From Cohnella sp. CFH 77786 (GTDB lineage: Bacteria; Bacillota; Bacilli; Paenibacillales; Paenibacillaceae): a stretch of 64,000 nt of DNA. Where the stretch lies: NCBI RefSeq assembly GCF_019400745.1, contig NZ_WJIB01000001.1, forward strand, positions 1 through 64,000, given 5' to 3'. The notes beneath the pieces are model-generated. The model was not told the DNA's origin and ran no database searches. It saw only the letters and a program-made list of their open reading frames with translations. Position numbers and translations under genes: made by a program. Positions 43,609-51,851 of this stretch are shown one piece after another (the stretch's first letter is position 1; every line of letters starts with the position of its first letter).

Positions 43609-43676
43609 ATCGAAGCGATTCGGAAAAGTATCGCGGATATTGAATTTGCTGAATCCCGGGGATATGCGGCTGCGAT

Positions 43677-44159
43677 TTATTCGCCGTATCCGTCTGCAGG
43701 CGCTTGCGGCGGCTCAGCGGCTTCCATATCGATCTTCTCCGCCACCGTGTCGCGGATAATCGAGACGATCGACTGCAGCAAATAATTCACGTCGACTTGG
43801 CTCTGCTGGAACTGCTGGACGACCGGCATTTCGTCCAACTCGTCCTGCAGCGCGTCGATTTCCTTCTGGATTTTCTCCACCATCTGCTCGTTCTTGAACG
43901 TCGTTTCGAAGGCGACCAGCTCTTTCTGCTTCTTCTTCATCTGGGCGATCAGACCTTGAACCTTCTCGTTGGCCTGGATGAGCTTCTCGGCGCGCTGGAA
44001 CAGGCTGACCTCTTCCGTCGTCGTGATCAGATGAGCGAGCTCGCGGGCCCTGGCCAAAATATCTTCCCGCACGATCAATTCGCGGTTATCGAATTTCGGA
44101 ATACCGCATCCGTCCCCATGCTCGTGAAGGTGATCGTGGTCATGCGCATGTGCATTCAT
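43677..44159 (-). CDS. ricA: RicA/YmcA-type YlbF family protein
   Basis: 160-residue YlbF/YmcA family protein; in Bacillus the Ric proteins assist RNase Y in mRNA maturation and affect competence, sporulation and biofilm decisions. The conserved helical core runs from EDILARARELAHLI to the SIVSIIRDTVAE tail. An extra N-terminal stretch, residues 3-18, is His/Asp-rich (HAHDHDHLHEHGDGCG), which could bind metal. It follows miaB by 28 nt, the same order as in B. subtilis, hence RicA rather than RicF. Confidence 0.85.
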   Translation of the reverse strand: MNAHAHDHDHLHEHGDGCGIPKFDNRELIVREDILARARELAHLITTTEEVSLFQRAEKLIQANEKVQGLIAQMKKKQKELVAFETTFKNEQMVEKIQKEIDALQDELDEMPVVQQFQQSQVDVNYLLQSIVSIIRDTVAEKIDMEAAEPPQAPADGYGE

Positions 44160-44187
44160 TTAAGGAAACTCCTCCCGTTAACCGGCG

Positions 44188-45753
44188 TTACACAGCCGCT
44201 TCCGCCGCCGTTTCGCCGACAATCGCTTCCGCGCGGATATACCAGGTCTGCGGCGTCGTGACGCGTACCTTCACGAATTCCCCGATCAATTCCTTCGGTC
44301 CTTCGAAGTGGATCAGCTTGTTCGAACGCGTCCGGCCCGACAGAACGCCTGCCTTCGTCTTGCTCTCGCCTTCGACGAGCACTTCGACTTCCTCTCCGGC
44401 CAATTCCATGTTGCTCTCAAGCGACAATTCGGCGATCAGCTCGTTCAGCCGGAGCAAGCGTTTCTGCTTCGCTTCGTACGGCACGTCGTCCGCCATGTCG
44501 GCGGCCGGCGTTCCCTCGCGCGGCGAGTAGATAAACGTGAACGCGGACGCGAACTTCGCCTCGCGCACGAGCGACAGCGTCTCCTCGAACTGCTCCTCCG
44601 TCTCGCCGGGGAAGCCGACGATGATGTCGGTCGTCAGCACGGCGTTCGGGATCGCGGCGCGGATTTTCCGCACCAGCTCCAGGAATTGCTCGCGGTTGTA
44701 CTTGCGGCTCATCCGCTTGAGCACCTCCGAGCTGCCCGATTGCACCGGCAAGTGGATGTGTTCCACCAAGTTGCCGCCTTTGGCCAGCACTTCGATCAGA
44801 TGGTCGTCGAAATCCCTCGGGTGCGAAGTCGTGAAGCGGACGCGCGGGATGTCGATTTTACGGATGTCGTCCATCAGATCGCCGAAACGGTAGTTCCGGT
44901 CGGTGAAATCTTTGCCGTAGGCGTTCACGTTCTGACCGAGCAGCGTGATCTCCTTGAAGCCCTGGCGCGCCAGCTCGCGGACCTCGGCGATGACGTCCTC
45001 CGGAAGGCGGCTGCGCTCCTTGCCCCGCGTGTACGGAACGATGCAATACGTGCAGAACTTGTCGCATCCGTACATGATGTTCACCCAAGCGCGCAGCCCT
45101 TCCCGCTTCTTCGGCAGGTTCTCGATGATGTCGCCTTCCTTGGACCACACCTCGACGACCATTTCCTTGCCGAAATGCGATTCCTGCAGCAGGTGCGGCA
45201 ACCGGTGGATGTTATGCGTGCCGAAAATGAGGTCGACGAACGCATGCTTCTGCATGATCCGGTTCACGACGGAGGCTTCCTGGGACATGCAGCCGCAGAC
45301 GCCGAGAATGAGCTCCGGCTTCTCCGTCTTCAGCGTCTTCAGGTGCCCGAGCTCGCCGAACACCTTGTCTTCCGCGTTCTCGCGGATCGCGCACGTGTTG
45401 AGCAGGATGACGTCCGCTTCGGTGCGCTCTTCCGTGGCGGCATAGCCCATTTCTTCGAACAGTCCGCGCATCACTTCGGTATCGTGCTCGTTCATCTGGC
45501 AGCCGTACGTATAAATCAAATATTTTTTGCCAGTCCCGAGGTTTCTCAGATGTTCCGGCACGGCGTCTTCATAGTGCACTTGGATCTGTTCCTTGCCGCG
45601 CTGTTTCTCTTGCCGGTAATCCGGCTCCGAAACGATATGGATATCCCGTCCGTTCAGACGGATCGTTCGTCCGCTTTCATCCTCGGAAATGACCTTGGCG
45701 CCGGAGAAGTCAAAATATTTGCTGTAGTCTTTGTTCTCTTTGGCCACAACCAT
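44188..45753 (-). CDS. miaB: tRNA-2-methylthio-N6-dimethylallyladenosine synthase
   Basis: 521-residue radical-SAM methylthiotransferase acting on A37 of tRNA. UPF0004 domain with Cys in [22 protein letters not shown] and GVCGCMSQ; radical-SAM CxxxCxxC in [18 protein letters not shown] domain at the C-terminus. The N-terminal extension (about 70 residues) is usual in Bacilli. ATG 45753 sits only 2 nt from AGGAGG, so GTG 45747 may be the true start. Confidence 0.96.
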   Translation of the reverse strand: MVVAKENKDYSKYFDFSGAKVISEDESGRTIRLNGRDIHIVSEPDYRQEKQRGKEQIQVHYEDAVPEHLRNLGTGKKYLIYTYGCQMNEHDTEVMRGLFEEMGYAATEERTEADVILLNTCAIRENAEDKVFGELGHLKTLKTEKPELILGVCGCMSQEASVVNRIMQKHAFVDLIFGTHNIHRLPHLLQESHFGKEMVVEVWSKEGDIIENLPKKREGLRAWVNIMYGCDKFCTYCIVPYTRGKERSRLPEDVIAEVRELARQGFKEITLLGQNVNAYGKDFTDRNYRFGDLMDDIRKIDIPRVRFTTSHPRDFDDHLIEVLAKGGNLVEHIHLPVQSGSSEVLKRMSRKYNREQFLELVRKIRAAIPNAVLTTDIIVGFPGETEEQFEETLSLVREAKFASAFTFIYSPREGTPAADMADDVPYEAKQKRLLRLNELIAELSLESNMELAGEEVEVLVEGESKTKAGVLSGRTRSNKLIHFEGPKELIGEFVKVRVTTPQTWYIRAEAIVGETAAEAAV

Positions 45754-45762
45754 TTCCTCCTT

Positions 45763-45818
45763 CTACTAGGGAGTTTGACGTCTAATCGGGAGTTTGCGAG
45801 AGCAAACTCTCCCCGCTT
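45763..45818. repeat. Dispersed 56-bp repeat, copy 1
   Basis: It contains TAGGGAGTTTGACGTCTAAT and an internal hairpin GAGTTTGC-GAGA-GCAAACTC followed by TCCCCGC. It matches, in reverse orientation, the two tandem copies at 61001-61127. It lies in the miaB leader just before the ribosome binding site. Confidence 0.8.
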
Positions 45819-45870
45819 ATAGCGTCGGGCTCGGCCAAGCGGCAGACGCCCGCAAATGTCAATCCCACGT

Positions 45871-45899
45871 ATTATACCATGAAGACGCGGGGTCTGCCA
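45871..45899 (-). promoter_or_regulatory. Probable miaB-ricA promoter
   Basis: Minus strand: extended -10 TGGTATAAT (TATAAT at 45871-45876) with TGGCAG 17 nt upstream. The leader then runs through the dispersed repeat to miaB. Confidence 0.65.
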
Positions 45900-45917
45900 T
45901 TGGGGAAAGGATGACGG

Positions 45918-46496
45918 TTATGCCAAAATCTCGCCGAAATCGCCGGTGGAAACGCCCGCCGCATTCCCTTCGTCCGTATCGATATGCATGTCGAGCGCGA
46001 AATGTTCGGAAACCCGTGCCAGTACGTTGTCGAAAATGACGCCGCGCTCGCCGCCCACCCGCACCTGCAGCCGCTGCTTGTCCCGGATGCCCCACTTGTC
46101 CGCGTCGGAGGTGTGAAAATGGATGTGGCGCGCGGCGACGATAACGCCTTTGTCCACCGTGACCTCGCCGGCCGGTCCGACGATCCGGACGCCGGGCGTG
46201 CCCTCGATGTTCCCGGATTCCCGGACCGGGGCGTCGATGCCGAGCGCGAAGGCGTCGGTGCGCGATATTTCCAACTGCGTGAGGTTACGGGCCGGTCCGA
46301 GAATTCGGACTTTGGAAAACGAACCTTTGGGGCCGTAAACGGCCACCGTCTCGTTCGCGGCGTACTGGTTCGGTTGGGACAGCGGCTTGAATTCCGTTAA
46401 ACTGGCCCCCGGTCCGAACAGCGCTTCTACATGTTCCTGCGTAAGGTGAATGTGGCGCGCGGAGACGCCGATCGGCACTTTTTTCGTATCGTCCAT
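45918..46496 (-). CDS. PduL-type phosphotransacylase without encapsulation tail
   Basis: 192-residue PduL family protein. Starts directly at VPIGVSARHIHLTQEHVEAL, so the N-terminal shell-targeting region of the copy at 24.9 kb is missing. Metal histidines recur in ARHIHFHTSDAD and LDMHIDTDEGN. Probably a cytosolic phosphate acetyl/propanoyltransferase. ATG 46496 follows GGAGGACGGAACAG. Confidence 0.9.
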   Translation of the reverse strand: MDDTKKVPIGVSARHIHLTQEHVEALFGPGASLTEFKPLSQPNQYAANETVAVYGPKGSFSKVRILGPARNLTQLEISRTDAFALGIDAPVRESGNIEGTPGVRIVGPAGEVTVDKGVIVAARHIHFHTSDADKWGIRDKQRLQVRVGGERGVIFDNVLARVSEHFALDMHIDTDEGNAAGVSTGDFGEILA

Positions 46497-46532
46497 CTGT
46501 TCCGTCCTCCTTCTTTCTCCCATTGTAACGCA

Positions 46533-46565
46533 AGAGGCGCGCGGGTCCAAACCCCGCGCGCCTCT
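46533..46565 (-). terminator. Hairpin after korB
   Basis: AGAGGCGCGCGGG pairs perfectly over 13 bp with CCCGCGCGCCTCT. It lies about 22 nt after the korB stop on the minus strand; the T-run is poor (TTGCG). Confidence 0.7.
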
Positions 46566-46586
46566 ACAAGGCCGGCCGATCGTCGA

Positions 46587-47453
46587 TTATTTGAATTCGG
46601 TCAACAATTTGTCGAAATCGGCACGGGACAGCTCCAGCTTCTGCTTCGCGAGTCCTTGCTCCTTGAAGCCGACGGCCAGGTCTTCATACGACTTGCGGTT
46701 TTTGTCCTGGTAGATCAGGCCCGTGAGCATTCCGTTCGTCTCCATGATTTTGTTCATGGCCGCGACGCGGTTCGACGGATCGTAATCCGGGAACTGCTCG
46801 AGGTTGACGATGTTCTCCTTGAACCAGTCGTACGTGTTCACTTTGTTGAACGTGACGCAGGGGCTGAACACGTTGATCAGCGAGAAGCCTTGGTGCTTGA
46901 TGCCTTCTTCGATCAGGGAGGTCAGCTGCTTCAGGTCGCTGGAGAACGACTGCGCGACGAACGTCGCTCCCGCGGACAGGGCGATCTCGAGCGGAGACAG
47001 CGTGGACTCGATCGAGCCTTCCGGCGTCGATTTCGTCTTGAAGCCTTCGGCGCTGCGCGGGGACGTTTGCCCTTTGGTCAGGCCGTAAATCTGGTTGTCC
47101 ATGACGATGTACGTGATGTTAAGGTTGCGGCGGATCGCATGGACCGTATGGCCCATGCCGATCGCGAAGCCGTCGCCGTCGCCGCCGGAGGCGATGACCG
47201 TGAGCTCGCGGTTGGCCAGCTTGACGCCTTGCGCGATCGGAAGCGCGCGGCCGTGGATGCCGTGCAGCCCGTACGCGTTAATGTAACCGGAGATCCGGCC
47301 GGAGCAGCCGATACCGGAGATGACGGCTACCTCTTCCGGCTCGAGGCCTACGTTAGCCGCCGCACGCTGAATCGCCGCCTGTACGGAGAAGTCGCCGCAG
47401 CCCGGGCACCAGTTCGGCTTGACGTTATTGCGAAACTCTTTGAATGTCGCCAT
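46587..47453 (-). CDS. korB: 2-oxoacid:ferredoxin oxidoreductase, beta subunit
   Basis: 288-residue TPP-binding subunit (NWCPGCGDFSVQAAIQ at the start; TPP/metal motif GGDGDGFAIGMGHTVHA; GLTKGQTSPRS). With KorA it oxidises a 2-oxoacid, most likely 2-oxoglutarate, to the acyl-CoA and reduces ferredoxin. The gene starts one nt after korA ends. Confidence 0.93.
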   Translation of the reverse strand: MATFKEFRNNVKPNWCPGCGDFSVQAAIQRAAANVGLEPEEVAVISGIGCSGRISGYINAYGLHGIHGRALPIAQGVKLANRELTVIASGGDGDGFAIGMGHTVHAIRRNLNITYIVMDNQIYGLTKGQTSPRSAEGFKTKSTPEGSIESTLSPLEIALSAGATFVAQSFSSDLKQLTSLIEEGIKHQGFSLINVFSPCVTFNKVNTYDWFKENIVNLEQFPDYDPSNRVAAMNKIMETNGMLTGLIYQDKNRKSYEDLAVGFKEQGLAKQKLELSRADFDKLLTEFK

Positions 47454-47454
47454 T

Positions 47455-49191
47455 TTAGTTCAGCTCCTTGCAGGCTTTGTAGACTTCCGAAGGCAGGAAC
47501 GGCGTACCGTCGTATTTCAGGACGTTCTCGATCTTGTCGTGATAGCCGATGTTCTGCTTGATGAGGTTAGCCAGCTGTCCGGTTGCGTTGTTCTCGAGAA
47601 CGACGACTTTCTTCGCCGACTTCAGATGCGGTTCAAGCTGTTCGCTCGGGAACGGGAACATTTGGCGAACGGTGACGTGGCCGGTTTTGACGCCGTCTTT
47701 GCTCAAGCGTTCGCGGGCTTCCTCGATCGTGCCGCCGGTCGATCCCATGGCGACGATCAGGATGTCGGCCGCCGGCTCCTCCGCATGGACCTTCACGGCG
47801 TTCGTGATGCGCAGCGACTTGATTTTGCCGAGGCGTTTGTCCATCATTTTCTCGCGGTTCAGCGCGTTTTCCGACGGACGGCCTTCCTGGTCGTGCTCAA
47901 CGCCCGTAACGTGGTGGATGCCATACTTCATGCCGGGCAGGACGCGCGGCGAAACGCCGTCTTCCGTGAACTCGTAGCGCTTGAACATCCGGTGCTCTTC
48001 AAGCGGCGGCAGTTCGCCTTCGATCAATTTGCCGCGGTTGATCTTGATCGAATCGTAGTCCAGCATGTCGCAGGATTGCTTCCCGAGGGAAAGCTGCAGG
48101 TCGGTCGCGACGATGACCGGAATCTGGTATTGCTCCGCCAGGTTAAACGCTTCGATCATGTCGTAGAAGCATTCTTCGATCGTGCTCGGCGCGATGACCA
48201 GTTTCGGGATTTCGCCGTGCGTGCCGTAGATGAGCGCGTTGATATCGGATTGCTCCTGCTTGGTCGGCAGGCCCGTGGACGGACCGCCGCGCTGCGTGTC
48301 GATGATGACGAGCGGCGTCTCGGTCATGCCGGACAAGCCGATCGCTTCCATCATCAGCGCAAGACCCGGACCCGCGGACGCGGTCATCGTGCGCACGCCG
48401 CCGTAGTTGGCGCCGATCGCCATCGTGACGGCCGCGATTTCGTCTTCGGTCTGTACGACCGTGCCGCCGAATTTAGGCAGCTTCTTGATCAAATATTCCA
48501 TGATTTCGGAGGCTGGCGTGATCGGGTAAGCGGACATGAGCCGGCAGCCTGCCGCGATCGAACCGAGCGCCATCGCTTCGTTGCCGATCATGAACAGCTT
48601 CTGCACGCCGTCGGCCGGCTCGAGCTTGAACTCTTCAAGCGGTCCTCCGGCTTGCTCCAGGACGAACTCGGAGCCGCGGCGCACCGCTTCGATGTTCTTC
48701 TCGACGATGGCAGGTCCCTTGCGTCCGAACTCTTCTTCCACCGCTTTGTTGAACACTTCGATCGGCAGGCCGAGCAGCGCCCAGGACGCGCCGGATGCCA
48801 CCATGTTCTTCATGAGCGAAGTGCCGAGCTCTTCCGCGATCGCCGTAATCGGTACCGCGAACAGACGCGCCTGGATGCCTTCCGGAAGCGTCGGGGAGAA
48901 TTTGGCGTCGGCGACGACGACGCCTCCGGGACGCAGCTCGCCCGCGTTCAGGTCGATGCTCTCCTGGTCGAACGCGACCAGAATGTCCAAGTCGTCGGAA
49001 ATCGCGCGGATCGGTTTCGTACTGATACGGATTTTGTTGTTCGTATGTCCGCCCTTGATCCGCGAGGAAAAGTGCCGGTACCCGTACAGGTAGTATCCCA
49101 GCCGGTTCAGCGCGGTGGAGAAAATCCGGTCGGTACTCTCCACGCCTTCCCCTTGCTGGCCGCCAATTTTCCATGACAGTTGACTGATCAC
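47455..49191 (-). CDS. korA: 2-oxoacid:ferredoxin oxidoreductase, gamma-alpha fusion subunit
   Basis: 578-residue subunit: gamma domain first (QLSWKIGGQQGEGVESTDRI, YRHFSSRIKGGHTNN), then the pyrimidine-binding alpha domain (MSAYPITPASEIMEYL, TASAGPGLALMMEAIG, THGEIPKLVIAPS). The start is taken as GTG 49191 because AAGGAG lies 9 nt upstream and MISQLSWK matches Bacilli homologues; the ATG at 49200 touches the ribosome binding site and is unlikely. Confidence 0.93.
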   Translation of the reverse strand: MISQLSWKIGGQQGEGVESTDRIFSTALNRLGYYLYGYRHFSSRIKGGHTNNKIRISTKPIRAISDDLDILVAFDQESIDLNAGELRPGGVVVADAKFSPTLPEGIQARLFAVPITAIAEELGTSLMKNMVASGASWALLGLPIEVFNKAVEEEFGRKGPAIVEKNIEAVRRGSEFVLEQAGGPLEEFKLEPADGVQKLFMIGNEAMALGSIAAGCRLMSAYPITPASEIMEYLIKKLPKFGGTVVQTEDEIAAVTMAIGANYGGVRTMTASAGPGLALMMEAIGLSGMTETPLVIIDTQRGGPSTGLPTKQEQSDINALIYGTHGEIPKLVIAPSTIEECFYDMIEAFNLAEQYQIPVIVATDLQLSLGKQSCDMLDYDSIKINRGKLIEGELPPLEEHRMFKRYEFTEDGVSPRVLPGMKYGIHHVTGVEHDQEGRPSENALNREKMMDKRLGKIKSLRITNAVKVHAEEPAADILIVAMGSTGGTIEEARERLSKDGVKTGHVTVRQMFPFPSEQLEPHLKSAKKVVVLENNATGQLANLIKQNIGYHDKIENVLKYDGTPFLPSEVYKACKELN

Positions 49192-49240
49192 AATGTCCAT
49201 CTCCTTAATCTTCGTGTGACGATTTTTCGACAATGGAATC

Positions 49241-49269
49241 ATTATAAATTTTTTACATTGACCAAATAA
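49241..49269 (-). promoter_or_regulatory. Probable korAB promoter
   Basis: Minus strand: TATAAT (49241-49246), 17-nt spacer, weak -35 TTATTT (49264-49269), about 50 nt before the korA start. Confidence 0.6.
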
Positions 49270-49375
49270 ATTTTATGATTCGCTCTTCCAAATTGCAAGC
49301 TATAATAACCGAAATGAAAGATAGTTCTTTTCGATGGAATCAATGCCAAGATGAGAACGATGTAAGGCGAAAAAT

Positions 49376-50311
49376 TCAGTTTGGGAGATTTTTTGCGAAA
49401 AACCGCCTTGCGTTTCCCCCCATAAACCCGCGGACCTGCTCTTCCGGATAACGTTTGAGCAGCGCGTTCGCGAGCGCCGGATACTGCCCGGGATTCGCCA
49501 GACCGCGCACGTGGCGTTCGACTCCGTCAAAATCCGATCCGAAGGCGACATGGCGTGCCCCCGCCAGAGAGCAGACGTATTCGACATGCCGCAGGATGTC
49601 GTCGATCCGGGCGGGCTCTTGGGCGGTGAGGAACCAGGGCACGAACGTGACCCCCATGATGCCGTCAACCGCGGCCAGCGCCCGGATCTGCTCGTCGGTC
49701 AAGTTCCTGGCTTGGGAAGTAAGCGCCCGGGCGTTCGAATGGGAGGCGAAAAAAGGCCGGCTCGCGAGATCCGCCAAATCCCAGAACCCCCGGTCGGACA
49801 AGTGGGATACATCCAACAGGATACCCAAAGCCTCGCACTCCGCAACCAGCTGTTTCCCGGCTTTCGTAAGCCCCCCTCCCCGAGGTTCGGTCGCGCCGTC
49901 GCAAGCCCAATTGGCATGGTTCCAAGTCGGCCCGAGCAAACGGAGCCCGAGACGATGCAGCAGCCGAAGCGCCCATAGGTTCCCTTGCAAGCCGTCGGCG
50001 CCTTCGAGCGAGAGCAACGCGCCGATTTTGCCGGGGAACGCGGCCGTGTCCAAATCGGATGAACGGGTTACGGGACGCAATTCCGGGTGGGAAAGCACGC
50101 CGCTCCAATACAACTCTGCGGCGCGGAATACGGACTCCGGGTTTTTGGGCAACGAGTCGGGCAGGTAAAGCGCGAAAACTTGCAGGGCTACGCCGCCCTC
50201 TTTCAGTCTCTCAACGGTGACGTCGAGCCGGTCGTCCGGCTGCAGCAGGCTAAGTCCGGGATGCTGTAGCATTTTGCTGATCACGTCGCAGTGAAGATCG
50301 GCCGTATACAT
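49376..50311 (-). CDS. Membrane dipeptidase family (M19) hydrolase
   Basis: 311-residue renal-dipeptidase-like zinc enzyme. Metal and active-site motifs: TADLHCDVISKML at the start, LLSLEGADGL, LLDVSHLSDRGFWDL, FFASHSNARAL and HVAFGSDFDGVER. It probably cleaves dipeptides, possibly with D-amino acids. ATG 50311 has AGGAGGG; the longer reading is rejected. No signal peptide, so cytosolic. Confidence 0.93.
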   Translation of the reverse strand: MYTADLHCDVISKMLQHPGLSLLQPDDRLDVTVERLKEGGVALQVFALYLPDSLPKNPESVFRAAELYWSGVLSHPELRPVTRSSDLDTAAFPGKIGALLSLEGADGLQGNLWALRLLHRLGLRLLGPTWNHANWACDGATEPRGGGLTKAGKQLVAECEALGILLDVSHLSDRGFWDLADLASRPFFASHSNARALTSQARNLTDEQIRALAAVDGIMGVTFVPWFLTAQEPARIDDILRHVEYVCSLAGARHVAFGSDFDGVERHVRGLANPGQYPALANALLKRYPEEQVRGFMGGNARRFFAKNLPN

Positions 50312-50360
50312 CCGGATCCCTCCTCGCTTGGTCCCCCAAAACAAAGTCCTCCATCCGCAC

Positions 50361-50407
50361 AAAAAAAACCCGCCGCGCGTCTTCGGGATTCGGCAACGCG
50401 GCACGGG
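50361..50407 (-). terminator. Terminator of spoVS
   Basis: Minus strand: CCGTGCCGCGT pairs with ACGCGCGGCGGG with one extra base, followed by eight T residues. It lies about 60 nt beyond the spoVS stop codon. Confidence 0.75.
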
Positions 50408-50464
50408 GCTGCGGCCGGCATCAAGAACGCTGGCAGGTCGGCGGCTATTCGATTCCGTTTCTTT

Positions 50465-50725
50465 TTAGCGGGGCTCTACGATCAGCTTGATGGCTGTGCG
50501 ATCCTCCCCGTCGATGACGATATCCGTGAAAGCCGGGATGCAAATCAGGTCTACCCCGCTCGGGGCGACAAACCCGCGTGCGATCGCCACGGCTTTAATC
50601 GCCTGGTTCAAAGCGCCGGCTCCGATCGCCTGAAGTTCGGCGTTTCCTCGTTCGCGTAGGACGCCCGCCAGTGCGCCTGCAACGGAGTTTGGATTGGATT
50701 TTGCGGAAACTTTCAAAACGTCCAT
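50465..50725 (-). CDS. spoVS: Stage V sporulation protein S
   Basis: 86-residue SpoVS (Alba-like small protein), nearly invariant in endospore formers: VLKVSAKSNPNSVAGALAGV, EIQAIGAGALNQ-type core (here ELQAIGAGALNQ) and GVDLICIPAFTDI. ATG 50725 follows GAGGAGGTACTGGAC. It is needed for late sporulation and coat assembly in Bacillus. Confidence 0.97.
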   Translation of the reverse strand: MDVLKVSAKSNPNSVAGALAGVLRERGNAELQAIGAGALNQAIKAVAIARGFVAPSGVDLICIPAFTDIVIDGEDRTAIKLIVEPR

Positions 50726-50816
50726 GTCCAGTACCTCCTCTAGGGACAACCGGTCGCCATGCGGGCATGATCGGACCGACTGCAACGGAATCAAAGGATA
50801 GGCTCACTATCGGATA

Positions 50817-50846
50817 CTATTCGGTGAGCCGTGCGAAAATTCCTTC
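50817..50846 (-). promoter_or_regulatory. Sigma-H type promoter of spoVS
   Basis: Minus strand: GAAGGAATTT (-35) and ACCGAATAG (-10) separated by 11-12 nt, a close match to the sigma-H consensus RnAGGAWWW and RnnGAAT. spoVS is a known sigma-H gene in B. subtilis, and the site is about 90 nt before its start. Confidence 0.85.
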
Positions 50847-50892
50847 TTTCCCGGAGGGAGGAACGGTTTAAATTGCAGAAATTTTTAGAATA

Positions 50893-51687
50893 TTAGCTGG
50901 CAATCCAAGAATCCTCATCCGTGCGGATCAATTGAACCTTCTGCGCATGGCCGGTCGCCTCGTCGATTTCGACGAATACGCCGCTCAAGATCCATTTACC
51001 TTCGCTCACGACGAAGCGGGAAGGCATGCCGGTCAGAAACCGGCGAAGAACGCCCTCTCTCTCCATGCCCAGCACGCCGTCGCGAGGTCCCGTCATCCCG
51101 GCGTCCGTGACGTATCCCGTTCCCTCAGGCAGGATCCGATTGTCGTTCGTCTGGACGTGCGTGTGCGTGCCGACGACGAGGGAAGCGCGACCGTCCAAAT
51201 ACCAGCCCATCGCGATTTTCTCGCTCGTCGCCTCGGCGTGGAAGTCCACCAGCACGTTTTTGGTCCGCTTGCGCAGCTCGGGGAGCAGCTCGTCCGCGGC
51301 ACGGAACGGGCAATCCGACGGCGGCAGGAACGTCCGGCCGATCAGGTTGACGACGGCGAGCTCCTTGCCGTTCCCCTTGACGATCATCGCGCCCCTGCCG
51401 GGCGTGCCCGGAGGCAGGTTCGCGGGTCGGACGATGCGGGACTCGTCGTCGATGAAATCGAAGATTTCCCGGTTGTCCCACGTATGGTTGCCCATCGTGA
51501 TCCCGTGGACCCCCCAGTCGTATAGATCGCGGGCGATGGCGGCATTGATGCCTCGGCCGCCCGCGGCGTTTTCTCCATTGGCGATAATGATATGTGGACG
51601 GTATTTCTCCTCGATCCAAGGCAGCAGCCGTTTGACGGTTTCCCGTCCGACGTTGCCGACGATATCGCCGATAAACACGACGCGCAT
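50893..51687 (-). CDS. ymdB: YmdB family metallophosphoesterase
   Basis: 264-residue calcineurin-like phosphodiesterase. MRVVFIGDIVGNVGRETVKR, ANGENAAGGRGIN, GNHTWDNREIFDFID, VDFHAEATSEKIAMG and VGTHTHVQTND give the dinuclear metal site. YmdB cleaves 2',3'-cyclic nucleotides (and cAMP in some reports) and controls sporulation and biofilm genes in Bacillus. It follows rny, the usual order. Confidence 0.95.
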   Translation of the reverse strand: MRVVFIGDIVGNVGRETVKRLLPWIEEKYRPHIIIANGENAAGGRGINAAIARDLYDWGVHGITMGNHTWDNREIFDFIDDESRIVRPANLPPGTPGRGAMIVKGNGKELAVVNLIGRTFLPPSDCPFRAADELLPELRKRTKNVLVDFHAEATSEKIAMGWYLDGRASLVVGTHTHVQTNDNRILPEGTGYVTDAGMTGPRDGVLGMEREGVLRRFLTGMPSRFVVSEGKWILSGVFVEIDEATGHAQKVQLIRTDEDSWIAS

Positions 51688-51715
51688 GACGTAATATCCC
51701 CTTCCCTTAGTTTAG

Positions 51716-51768
51716 TCCCCCAAAAGTGACGCGAAGCTTCGAAGCTTATTCCGATTCCTTTTGGGGGA
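51716..51768. repeat. Nested inverted repeat upstream of ymdB
   Basis: TCCCCCAAAAG (51716-51726) pairs with CTTTTGGGGGA (51758-51768), and the palindrome AAGCTTCGAAGCTT (51734-51747) sits inside. It lies in the presumed ymdB leader, next to the rny terminator. No T-run follows, so the role is unknown. Confidence 0.6.
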
Positions 51769-51797
51769 GCCCCCGGATAAAGCGGCTAAGTAAAAGG

Positions 51798-51830
51798 AAA
51801 AGTGGCTGCATCTGCCGCAGCCACTTTTCA
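51798..51830 (-). terminator. Terminator of rny
   Basis: GAAAAGTGGCTGC pairs perfectly with GCAGCCACTTTTC around 7 nt; the minus strand continues CCTTTTAC. It lies 22 nt after the rny stop. Confidence 0.85.
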
Positions 51831-51851
51831 GCATTCCCTGCATTCCAGGTT

